Below are positions 40,588 through 48,403 of a stretch of 64,000 bases of DNA, one piece after another. Made by a program: the position numbers and the translations under genes. Source of the stretch: CAVRCT01 sp963719645 (GTDB lineage Bacteria > Pseudomonadota > Gammaproteobacteria > DSM-16500); assembly GCA_963719645.1 (NCBI GenBank), contig CAVRCT010000008.1, positions 48,515 through 112,514 on the forward strand, given 5' to 3'. The notes below the pieces were generated by a model. The model did not search any database. It was given only the letters and a program-made list of their open reading frames with translations, and was not told where the DNA came from. Positions within the stretch are counted from its first letter, which is position 1. Each line of letters opens with the position of its first letter.

Positions 40588-40742
40588 CAGACCTTTTTGC
40601 GATGGATGGCTATGGTTGGTTTGTTTGGTCTGCGTATGGCATCACGCTGCTAGTGTTTGCCGTTAATTTGTTTTTACCCTGGCGCGAAAAACGTCGCGTC
40701 AAACACGCTCTTCAACAACTTTTGGCTCAGCACTCTCAATGA
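40581..40742 (+). CDS. ccmD: haem exporter small subunit CcmD
   Basis: A 53-aa single-span protein. ATG 40581 follows GAGGTG closely, so the longer frame from 40560 is rejected. The sequence G-Y-G-W-F-V-W-S-A-Y-G, one helix, then a basic tail (W-R-E-K-R-R) is typical of CcmD, which bridges CcmC and CcmE. Overlaps ccmE by 4 nt. Confidence 0.88.
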   Translation: MLTDLFAMDGYGWFVWSAYGITLLVFAVNLFLPWREKRRVKHALQQLLAQHSQ

Positions 40743-41155
40743 ATCGCAAACAAAAAAAAAGGCTCATCAGCATTTCGCTCATCGCTGTAATTTTAAGTTT
40801 AGCGATCGGTTTGATTTTGTATGCATTAAAACAAAATATTAATTTGTTTTTAACCCCGACTCAGTTATTACAAACCACTGCGCAACCGGAACAAATTTTT
40901 CGGGTAGGTGGTTATGTGAAAAAAAAATCTGTGCAGTATAGTGCTGTGGGTGACAGTGTGAATTTTGTGATAACCGATAATAAACAGGATATCGCGGTCA
41001 ATTTTAAAGGTGTGCTGCCAAGCTTGTTTCGCGAAGGTCAGGGTGTGGTGGTGACAGGGAAATTGACGGGTGCGCATCAATTCACGGCGAGCCAAGTACT
41101 TGCGAAGCATGATGAAAAATATATGCCGTTTGTTTTGAAGAATGAATTGAAGTGA
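40739..41155 (+). CDS. ccmE: cytochrome c-type biogenesis haem chaperone CcmE
   Basis: A 138-aa periplasmic haem chaperone with an N-terminal membrane anchor (about 9-28) and an OB-fold. The haem-binding motif is H124-D-E-K-Y128, where H124 forms the covalent link. F-R-V-G-G-Y-V and V-x-G-K-L are also family features. A 351-bp stretch holding a mobile-looking palindromic element separates it from ccmF, although ccm genes before and after overlap tightly. Confidence 0.94.
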   Translation: MNRKQKKRLISISLIAVILSLAIGLILYALKQNINLFLTPTQLLQTTAQPEQIFRVGGYVKKKSVQYSAVGDSVNFVITDNKQDIAVNFKGVLPSLFREGQGVVVTGKLTGAHQFTASQVLAKHDEKYMPFVLKNELK

Positions 41156-41167
41156 GGGGAAATTATT

Positions 41168-41475
41168 TTATACAAATCCCCCTTGTTCCCAATGGCACTA
41201 GCTTAAGAACGTCGTCCCGGAATTTACTGGCGCTTAATGAGCGCTTTTTGCGAATTTAGCGCCAGTTAATGTCCGGGATCCATTTTGCTTAAAGCATATA
41301 AGTTAAAAGCAAGAGGGCGATAAATTGAAGATGGATCCCGGACATTAAGTAGCTCTAAACGAGCAAAAGGCGCTCGTTAAGAGCTACTAAATTCCGGGAC
41401 GACAGTTCTTAAGCTAGTGCCATTGCCCCTTGTTCCCCCTTTGAAAAAGGGGGAGCAAGGGGGATTTATATAAAA
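41168..41475. repeat. outer ATACAAATCCCCC element enclosing 235-bp element copy 3, inside the ccm operon
   Basis: TTTATACAAATCCCCCTTGT on the left; CCCCTTGTTCCCCCTTTGAA, a second hairpin and GGGGGATTTATATAAA on the right. The inner element sits asymmetrically, as if inserted into an older hairpin repeat. The whole ccmE-ccmF gap is repeat DNA. Confidence 0.65.
41191..41424 (-). mobile_element. palindromic element, copy 3 (234 bp, inverted)
   Basis: Reverse complement of copies at 3713 and 25790, lacking one T near the left end (AAGAACGTCG instead of AAGAACTGTCG). It splits the ccm operon between ccmE and ccmF. Its stacked hairpins could act as a partial terminator or RNA-processing site, changing the ratio of the two operon halves. 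Confidence 0.7.
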
Positions 41476-41506
41476 AGCAACACTCATTTTAAAAAGAGAG
41501 GATACA

Positions 41507-43468
41507 GTGATACCCGAACTAGGCAGTTTTGCAATTATTCTTGCACTCGCATTTGCTCTCACCCAGACACTCGTCGTACTGTGGGGTGGATTGATTCAAC
41601 GTCGCCCCTATTATTTGTCATTGAGTGTCGTAGCCGTCACAGGGCAATTTATTTTTCTCTGTTTTGCGATGTTATGTTTAATCACCTGCTTTTTAACCAA
41701 TGATCTCACCGTCATTTATGTGCGCGAACATTCTCATCGTTTATTGCCTTTATTGTTTCGGATTGGCGCGGCATGGGGCGGTCATGAAGGATCGTTATTA
41801 TTGTGGTGTTTAATTTTAAGCGGTTGGTCATTCGTTTTTGTTTTGTTCTCTTTGCTCACTCGAGATTCTTATGCAAAAGATTTCATGACATCTGACCCAA
41901 AAACATTTGTTAATTTGTTTCATAAAGTGATCATGGTATTAGGCGTTATCAGCAGTGGTTTTTTGACTTTTATATTATTCACCTCGAATCCGTTTAAACG
42001 CGATTTTCCAACAGAGCTCATTGCAGGGAATGATTTAACACCTGTCTTGCAAGACCCTGGATTAATTTTTCATCCGCCAATGTTGTATTTAGGTTACGTG
42101 GGTTTTGCCATTGCGTTTGCATTTGCAATCGCCATTCTCATTGAAGGCAAGTTAACACGAGCCACTGCCGCTTATTTACGTCCCTGGGTCGTGTTACCTT
42201 GGTCTTTTTTAAGTTGCGGAATTGTATTAGGCAGTTGGTGGGCGTATCGCGAATTAGGTTGGGGCGGTTGGTGGTTTTGGGATCCGGTCGAAAATGCTTC
42301 ATTGCTGCCTTGGTTATCTGCGACGGCCTTGTTACACAGTTTGATTGTTTGTCAAAAACGGCATGTCTTTCAAGGTTGGATTATTTTGTTGGCGATCGTG
42401 ACATTTGCATTGAGCTTACTGGGAACATTTTTGGTGCGCTCAGGTATCTTAGTGTCAGTGCATGCGTTTGCAAGCGATCCAACGCGCGGCATTTTTCTCT
42501 TGCTGTATTTGGCATTTATCATTGGTGGTGCATTAGTGCTTTACACCACGCGGATTAAACTTTTTTTTCAAGCCCCGCAGTTTAAGTTGTTATCGCGCGA
42601 AACTTTTTTGTTGATTAACAGCGTGTTTTTATTAACGGCAGTCGCCACTATTGTGTTGGGTACGCTCTATCCGATTATTCTCGATGCGATGCAGTATGGA
42701 AAAATTTCTGTTGGCGAACCGTATTTTAATACGGTGTTTTTGCCGCTCATGCTGCCGTTGTTATTATTGATGGGGATTGCTCCGCATGTGCATTGGGGGA
42801 ATCAACCGGCTATGCGTTTGTGGCATAAAATTCGTTTCAGTCTATTGTTAAGTATTCTCTTAGGATTTGCACTGCCTTCTTTATTTCACTACGCGTTTCA
42901 TTTTTTAACGGCTATTGGTTTAACACTCGGTCTTTGGATTATCATTGCAACCTTACAGTATGCCCTGCAAGTACAGCAACCCTGGGCGTTGCGACATTGG
43001 GCGATGATTGTTGCGCATGCTGGCATTGCGGTGATTGTGATAGGCATCACATTGAATAAATCGTATAGCCAAGAACGCCAAGTTAAAATGGCGCCGACTG
43101 AAACTGTTTCACTGGCGGGGTATGATTTTTCATTTATTCAATTAACCTCAGAAAAAGGCGCTAATTTTGAAAGTGAAACAGCGCATTTTGCAATTTTCAA
43201 ACATCAGCAATTGATTGATACGGTCACCGCTGAACAACGCGTTTATTTAGCGCATCAAGAATCCTTCAGTAAAACAGGTATTTTAGTCAATCCGTGGCGC
43301 GATCTCTATCTTGCGTTGGGCTCGCCATTAGACAAGGGTGCTTGGTCAGTGCGAATTTATGTTGAACCGTTTGTGCGCTGGATTTGGTTTGGCGGATTTA
43401 TGTTGCTGATGGGTGGCTTGCTCTCGTTGATTGCTTATTTACAAACACGAGGACGGTATGATGAGTAA
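41507..43468 (+). CDS. ccmF: cytochrome c haem lyase subunit CcmF
   Basis: A 653-aa polytopic HHP-family protein, normal length. GTG 41507 has GAGGA 6 nt upstream. The haem-handling motif W-G-G-W-W-F-W-D-P-V-E-N-A is near residues 250-262. G-x-x-E-G-S-L-L-L-W (about 88-97) and R-S-G-I-L-x-S-V-H-A-F are typical. With CcmH/CcmI it attaches haem to apocytochromes. Overlaps ccmG by 8 nt. Confidence 0.95.
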   Translation: MIPELGSFAIILALAFALTQTLVVLWGGLIQRRPYYLSLSVVAVTGQFIFLCFAMLCLITCFLTNDLTVIYVREHSHRLLPLLFRIGAAWGGHEGSLLLWCLILSGWSFVFVLFSLLTRDSYAKDFMTSDPKTFVNLFHKVIMVLGVISSGFLTFILFTSNPFKRDFPTELIAGNDLTPVLQDPGLIFHPPMLYLGYVGFAIAFAFAIAILIEGKLTRATAAYLRPWVVLPWSFLSCGIVLGSWWAYRELGWGGWWFWDPVENASLLPWLSATALLHSLIVCQKRHVFQGWIILLAIVTFALSLLGTFLVRSGILVSVHAFASDPTRGIFLLLYLAFIIGGALVLYTTRIKLFFQAPQFKLLSRETFLLINSVFLLTAVATIVLGTLYPIILDAMQYGKISVGEPYFNTVFLPLMLPLLLLMGIAPHVHWGNQPAMRLWHKIRFSLLLSILLGFALPSLFHYAFHFLTAIGLTLGLWIIIATLQYALQVQQPWALRHWAMIVAHAGIAVIVIGITLNKSYSQERQVKMAPTETVSLAGYDFSFIQLTSEKGANFESETAHFAIFKHQQLIDTVTAEQRVYLAHQESFSKTGILVNPWRDLYLALGSPLDKGAWSVRIYVEPFVRWIWFGGFMLLMGGLLSLIAYLQTRGRYDE

Positions 43469-43991
43469 ACGATTGCCGTTGGTTTTTTTTGTTGTGATTA
43501 TTTTTCTCTTATGGCGTGGATTGCATTTGCATCCGACGGAAGTGCCATCGCCGCTCATCAACCAAGCAGCGCCATCACTACACTTACCGGATTTATTGCA
43601 AAAAAAAACCTGGGTCACGAATCAAGATTTACTCGGGCGTGTCACGTTAGTGAATGTGTGGGCGAGTTGGTGTACCGCTTGCGCGGATGAACATGAAACC
43701 TTGTTGCAATTAGCGCATGAGACACATCTATTTATCATCGGCTTTGATTACAAAGATGATGAAGCCTCTGCAAAAAAATGGTTAGCAGAGAATGGCAATC
43801 CTTATCAAAAAGTCGCGGTAGATGCCGATGGATTGGCTGCTCTCGATTGGGGAATTTACGGTACACCTGAAACATTTTTGCTGGATAAACACGGCGTCAT
43901 TCGTTTTAAACAAATTGGGCCGATGACATTGGCTCTGTGGCAAACGACATTACAACCGCTGGTGGAAAAATTACAGCGAGAATCGATATGA
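43461..43991 (+). CDS. ccmG: thiol:disulfide interchange protein CcmG/DsbE
   Basis: A 176-aa membrane-anchored thioredoxin. ATG 43461 (7 nt after GAGGA) is preferred; ATG 43458 is an alternative. The active site is W70-C71-T-A-C74, and the cis-Pro region reads Y-G-T-P-E-T-F-L as in CcmG. It reduces apocytochrome cysteines via CcmH. Overlaps ccmH by 4 nt. Confidence 0.93.
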   Translation: MSKRLPLVFFVVIIFLLWRGLHLHPTEVPSPLINQAAPSLHLPDLLQKKTWVTNQDLLGRVTLVNVWASWCTACADEHETLLQLAHETHLFIIGFDYKDDEASAKKWLAENGNPYQKVAVDADGLAALDWGIYGTPETFLLDKHGVIRFKQIGPMTLALWQTTLQPLVEKLQRESI

Positions 43992-44380
43992 AAAAATGGT
44001 ATTTATTAGTGGTTTTTTGTTTAATGCTGCCCGTGTACGCGGCCGAGGATATTTATCCTTTTGCAACACCACAACAAGCACAACGATTTACAACGCTCAC
44101 GACTCAACTGCGCTGCTTGGTCTGTCAAAATCAAAATTTAGCCCAATCCAATTCAGGTTTAGCAGCTGATTTGCGCAAGCAAATTTATCAGCAAATTATT
44201 CACGGTCAGTCAGATCCTGACATATTGCGTTATTTGACGGAACGCTACGGCAATTATATTTTATATCGTCCCCCCATAGATGCCTTGACCGTTGGATTAT
44301 GGTTTGGTCCATTTATTTTATTAGTGAGTGGATTAGGTTATTTATTTTATTATTTAACTCGAGTGAAGAGAAATGACTAG
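43988..44380 (+). CDS. ccmH: cytochrome c-type biogenesis protein CcmH
   Basis: A 130-aa protein with a signal peptide (about 1-18), the redox motif L-R-C43-L-V-C46-Q-N-Q-N, a three-helix bundle and one C-terminal membrane helix. It passes reducing power to apocytochrome c. ATG 43988 gives the signal peptide and overlaps ccmG by 4 nt. The E. coli-type fused C-terminal TPR domain is absent and is encoded separately downstream. Confidence 0.93.
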   Translation: MKKWYLLVVFCLMLPVYAAEDIYPFATPQQAQRFTTLTTQLRCLVCQNQNLAQSNSGLAADLRKQIYQQIIHGQSDPDILRYLTERYGNYILYRPPIDALTVGLWFGPFILLVSGLGYLFYYLTRVKRND

Positions 44381-44744
44381 TTTATATGTGTGCATCCTGA
44401 TGATGTTGCTTGCTGCGATTGGCCTACTTACTTCGGCTGGCAATCCTCTCTCAAAACCATTTGGTGCAGTTTGCTGCTTACTGACAATTTTTTCTCTTAG
44501 TCTCTACTGGATGATCCAGCCGGTAGGTTTATCCACTTGGTTGCAGAGTGGCAAAAAGCATTATCAATTACTCGCGCAATTCCAACAGTTAGGCGGTATC
44601 AAAGGTGCGATTGCGAGTGTCAAAGCAAAACTGGCAAATGATCCAAACGATAAACAAGCCTGGATATTACTGGGTAAATTGTATTTAGCGAATCACGAAG
44701 AAGCCGCTGCACGCAGTGCATTTGCTAAAGCAAAATCGCTTTAA
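44373..44744 (+). CDS. short CcmI-like TPR protein of the ccm operon
   Basis: A 123-aa protein with two N-terminal membrane helices (about 5-22 and 30-48) and one clear TPR-like unit (N-D-P-N-D-K-Q-A-W-I-L-L-G-K-L-Y-L... A-R-S-A-F-A-K-A). CcmI proteins are usually 300-400 aa with several TPRs that hold apocytochrome c, so this is a much reduced form. It is last in the ccm operon, overlapping ccmH by 8 nt. Confidence 0.75.
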   Translation: MTSLYVCILMMLLAAIGLLTSAGNPLSKPFGAVCCLLTIFSLSLYWMIQPVGLSTWLQSGKKHYQLLAQFQQLGGIKGAIASVKAKLANDPNDKQAWILLGKLYLANHEEAAARSAFAKAKSL

Positions 44745-44761
44745 TACACTTCATTTCGGTA

Positions 44762-44962
44762 TTAAGTCTCTCTTGGAATGAGAGGATAAATGACGATGTA
44801 ATTATCCTGAATATTTTTTTTAAAATTTTCATCTACGTTAGCCCAGTCAACAAGATCGACTTTAAATGGCAAGTTAGATTCACTAAAGGATGGCTGAGTG
44901 TGCAGTTTAACTGCACTCATCTCAATCTGTTGCCCAAACACACCTTCTATTACTGGATTCAC
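44762..44962 (-). pseudogene. remnant of a MNT-type nucleotidyltransferase antitoxin-like gene
   Basis: A 66-aa frame. Its middle (S-N-L-P-F-K-V-D-L-V-D-W-A and the following F-K-K-N-I-Q) matches the C-terminal half of small nucleotidyltransferase-domain proteins (about 95-105 aa) of HEPN/MNT toxin-antitoxin pairs. The N-terminal half with the G-S-x-A-x-G catalytic motif is absent, and no HEPN gene is adjacent. Read here as a decayed fragment between the ccm operon and the DUF4239 gene. Confidence 0.5.
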
Positions 44963-45041
44963 TGCGAAAGGATATCACTTAATGAATAGCCGGTGATACA
45001 CTACGCAAATGGATTGATTGCGCGTAACTACGGAGACTGTC

Positions 45042-45830
45042 ATGATTGATTATCTTTATCAAACGTCAGATTTTAATTTGTTTTTGATATTGAGCCTTCT
45101 TTTAATCTCTCTCTCGGTATTCGCACTCTTATTCATTAAAAAATATATGCCGCTGCATTTACGCTATCAAGAAAATGCCGTCATTGGCTGCACGAGCGCA
45201 TTAGTCATTCTCATCTATGGCATCATAGCGGGATTTGCGACATCCTATCTGATCAATACGAACACGGCTGCAAATGACGCCATACTGCGTGAAACCAATG
45301 GGCTTGCTAATCTCTATCATGATAGCCAAGGATTGAGTGAACCCCTTCAAACACATATTCAAACTGATATTAAACACTATATTTCACAAGTACTGACGGT
45401 GGAATGGCCTTTAATGATTCGCGGTAAATCCGTAACCAGTGAGGCGGATATATTGATTAAAAACATTGTGAATGAGATAACACACTCTAAAATAAATAAT
45501 CCGACAGAGGCGCTGACACTTGCTGATATATTAACCGTATCGAGACTAATTTATGATGCCCGTGAGCAGCGAATCCAATTAAGTTACTCTTCGTTGAGCG
45601 CTGAGGTTTGGGTCGTTATTCTGTTAGGCACCCTTTTGACGCTGTGTGTGAGCTATTTATTTGGTGTTAATTTTAATTTACACATTTTTATTGTCATTGC
45701 AGCCGCGTTAATGACATCTTCGATTATATTCTTGCTCATCAGCTTAGATAAACCCTTTCAAGGTGAATTTATTGTAGGACCAGAACCTTATCTCTCCATT
45801 GCGGCGTATCTTGACTCAACTACAAAATAA
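45042..45830 (+). CDS. DUF4239-family membrane protein (262 aa)
   Basis: ATG 45042 is chosen for GGAGA 6 nt upstream. Two helices near the N-terminus (about 10-32 and 45-70), a helical soluble middle (about 75-185), and two or three C-terminal helices give the bestrophin-like layout of DUF4239. A-G-F-A-T-S-Y and the final F-x-G-E-F-I-V-G-P-E-P-Y agree with the family. Function unknown. Confidence 0.75.
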   Translation: MIDYLYQTSDFNLFLILSLLLISLSVFALLFIKKYMPLHLRYQENAVIGCTSALVILIYGIIAGFATSYLINTNTAANDAILRETNGLANLYHDSQGLSEPLQTHIQTDIKHYISQVLTVEWPLMIRGKSVTSEADILIKNIVNEITHSKINNPTEALTLADILTVSRLIYDAREQRIQLSYSSLSAEVWVVILLGTLLTLCVSYLFGVNFNLHIFIVIAAALMTSSIIFLLISLDKPFQGEFIVGPEPYLSIAAYLDSTTK

Positions 45831-45875
45831 GTTATTTCCCAAGAGTAGGCTGGATCATAGCATGCTGCCTCGGCA

Positions 45876-46025
45876 TTGCTAACGTTCACGGCGTTAGATA
45901 TCCTAACGTTCACGGCGTTAGGTGAAAATATAATAGAAATCAATCAGTTAAACGAAACCCTTGAGCGTGGCGAGATAGACCATCGCGGAATAGAGTTGGA
46001 AAAATTTTTGATCGAGACACTATAA
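45876..46025 (+). pseudogene. possible gene fragment containing a 24-bp tandem duplication
   Basis: A frame without a good start codes for two copies of L-T-F-T-A-L plus two residues, followed by an E-I-N-Q-L-N-E-T-L-E-R-G-E-type helical tail and a stop at 46023-46025. It may be the end of a decayed gene. The DNA carries the palindrome CTAACG-N7-CGTTAG twice (45879-45897 and 45903-45921). Confidence 0.25.
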
Positions 46026-46060
46026 AAAGTATAGCCAGCCCGCATCCAGCCATAAATTTC

Positions 46061-48193
46061 CTAAGGAGATAGGGTCATTCGCCAATTCACAGCCATACTC
46101 ACTTTGACAACATTGTAATCATCCTTTCCATGAAATGCCGACAACAATTCACTCATTATCTCTGGTTTGAATCGCATAGAAGTATATTCTTGGAATTTAC
46201 GCATCAACATCATTAAAGCGCTTTGATAAATATGTTCATTACTGATTTTCGATAAGTGATCTTTAAGCGATAACCAAGGAAAATCGAAATGTGTCCATTG
46301 TAAGTTTAAAAGCTGAGTGTATTTTATCTTCTCAGCAAAAGAAACCATTTGTTTTCCCCGATCAAGCTGCAATCCGTGATTCAAACAGGTAGTATAAAAC
46401 GCACAGGATGCTAATTCACTATTACTAGGATCTTCAACATGGCCAATCAATGCCTGGGCAAAAGTTTTCACTTCTGCATAAAGCAAATTAAGTCTTTCAT
46501 GATGTTGGCCGGGTGTAAGATGCGTTTCCTCAATGAATCCCTTGCAATGCACCATCGCATTACGTAAAAGACGTGCACGATTTCTCTCATCTTTACTTAA
46601 ATGGGTGTCTCTACGCTTTTTCAATAGCTTAATCATGTCAAACAACATCGCATTAATTTGCATACTACGAGCAACTGACCAAATCTCGGATGGGACTTCA
46701 GCTTCTTTTGATTCCATAATGTTAAATTCAGCACTCTTTTTTAAATCATCTAATTCAGCAGCAGGATTTACTTTGAATTGACCCGCTGTCCTAGCTGAAT
46801 GTTTTTCATCAGCAGATGCGACTTCTGCTTTGTCATCTGCCTTTCCTGCTTTGTCATCTTGAGTTGCATTATCGCTTGCTAATGAGGTTGGCTCTGAAGG
46901 TGGACACTGCCCAGCTGTTTTTTTCTTTTTAGCCTTTTTTTTCTTCTTCTTAGCCGCTTCATCAGGCTTTGGTTCGGCTTTCTTTTTTTCTTCTGGTAAT
47001 GGTTCCTCTCCGGCTATCGTAATGCCAAGAATTTCTTTTAATTCACTTAATGTGAGCACTAAATAAAGTAAATGATTTAAAGATCGCGGATCAAAAATAT
47101 CAATTTTATTATCCAAGAATTTGGCCACGATAGCCGCTTCGTATTTGATGCCGCGATGTTGGTAATTAAATCTTTGTTCGCAGCCATCATAAAACAAGTT
47201 CAACACCATTTGTTTATTACCGCGCAATTGTTCACTACTTATTTGCCTTGCTTTACATAAGCTTGTCAGCGTTGCTTCTATTTGATAATACTTTTCTAAA
47301 CATTCTATAAGGAGTTGGCGAGCTTCTCTAAACTCAAGTATATCTACTTCTAATTGAGCTTTATCGGCATGAGGAAAATACTCGGTAATCGTATGGGCAA
47401 TATCCACATTCGCCGTTTCTTGCAAAAATTTATTGAAGTGCGTTCTTGGCGCATCTAGAAATAAACAGAATGACAGCTTTTCTAAAGGAATAAAGCTAAG
47501 CAATCCATATAAATGGATAAAAGGCCCGTAGCTTTCTATATTTTGTTTTGCTTTTTCATGATTTTTAGCATTGAGAAAAGTGATTGCTAATTGATGACAA
47601 GCAGTAGCTAGAATTTGCTTGATATATAATGCGGAGCAAATTTGCATTTTGATTGATTGCAGAATAGATAGGTTTTTTGATCTGGGCAATTCAAGTTTGT
47701 GCGCAACATCTAATTGCGTTTCTATCAACTTATCTTCTGCCATTTTTTTTTGAATAAAAACGTCAGAGGATATAGCACGAGGAGAATGGTCTCCAAGCAT
47801 TTGATCAATGGTCACACCGTATTCTGCCAGTATTGTTCTAATTGTTTTTGTGCTCTTTACTGTTAAAAGAGCGGCACTTTTCACTAAAAATTCCCAACTC
47901 AGATGCCCCTGAAGTTTATCACACCGAGCTATCATGGTTTGCTGTAATTCTGCCGTTTCGGGTGTAATTATTTCAACTTTTTTATACCCCGTTAAACAAC
48001 CCGCATTCCAGTTAATAATATCGTTAATAAATTCAGCTATTCCTAATAATTTTTCTTTTTCAAAACGAGCATTTTTGCGGTTTAATTTTTCCTTGATTTG
48101 CTGAAGCACCGTTAAAGCACGTTGCAAGCCTTTTACAGCTTCATGGGCTGGAGTAACGTGCTCTGATAGCTTTTTTCTACGTAATGACGCCAT
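46061..48193 (-). CDS. large mostly helical protein (710 aa) with Lys-rich linker, function unknown
   Basis: No known family is recognised. The N-terminal about 400 residues and the C-terminal about 200 residues look helical and globular. They are joined by a low-complexity linker (about residues 405-480) with a run of alternating Lys/Ala (K-K-K-K-K-K-A-K-K-K-K, about 422-432) and then D-D-K-A repeats. The linker's basic cluster could act as a nuclear signal, as in the poly-serine cluster, but there is no Ser run and no D-V-E-M motif. No signal peptide or membrane helix. It stands alone between unrelated genes. Confidence 0.7.
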   Translation of the reverse strand: MASLRRKKLSEHVTPAHEAVKGLQRALTVLQQIKEKLNRKNARFEKEKLLGIAEFINDIINWNAGCLTGYKKVEIITPETAELQQTMIARCDKLQGHLSWEFLVKSAALLTVKSTKTIRTILAEYGVTIDQMLGDHSPRAISSDVFIQKKMAEDKLIETQLDVAHKLELPRSKNLSILQSIKMQICSALYIKQILATACHQLAITFLNAKNHEKAKQNIESYGPFIHLYGLLSFIPLEKLSFCLFLDAPRTHFNKFLQETANVDIAHTITEYFPHADKAQLEVDILEFREARQLLIECLEKYYQIEATLTSLCKARQISSEQLRGNKQMVLNLFYDGCEQRFNYQHRGIKYEAAIVAKFLDNKIDIFDPRSLNHLLYLVLTLSELKEILGITIAGEEPLPEEKKKAEPKPDEAAKKKKKKAKKKKTAGQCPPSEPTSLASDNATQDDKAGKADDKAEVASADEKHSARTAGQFKVNPAAELDDLKKSAEFNIMESKEAEVPSEIWSVARSMQINAMLFDMIKLLKKRRDTHLSKDERNRARLLRNAMVHCKGFIEETHLTPGQHHERLNLLYAEVKTFAQALIGHVEDPSNSELASCAFYTTCLNHGLQLDRGKQMVSFAEKIKYTQLLNLQWTHFDFPWLSLKDHLSKISNEHIYQSALMMLMRKFQEYTSMRFKPEIMSELLSAFHGKDDYNVVKVSMAVNWRMTLSP

Positions 48194-48403
48194 GATACAT
48201 TATCCCGCTTGGGTTTCTTGGTGGGCAATTATAGCACAAATCATGGCGTAATGACAAAGATAATCCCTCGACATCTAACCCTTGTCAATAAATAAGGCAT
48301 GAGTACAACTTGTTAAATTAAATTTGCGCGCATACCTTAGAGATGGGGGAGAGGAGAGGAAAACAAAAAAGACCTGCTGTTTCCTCCCGCTTCAATGACG
48401 ATC

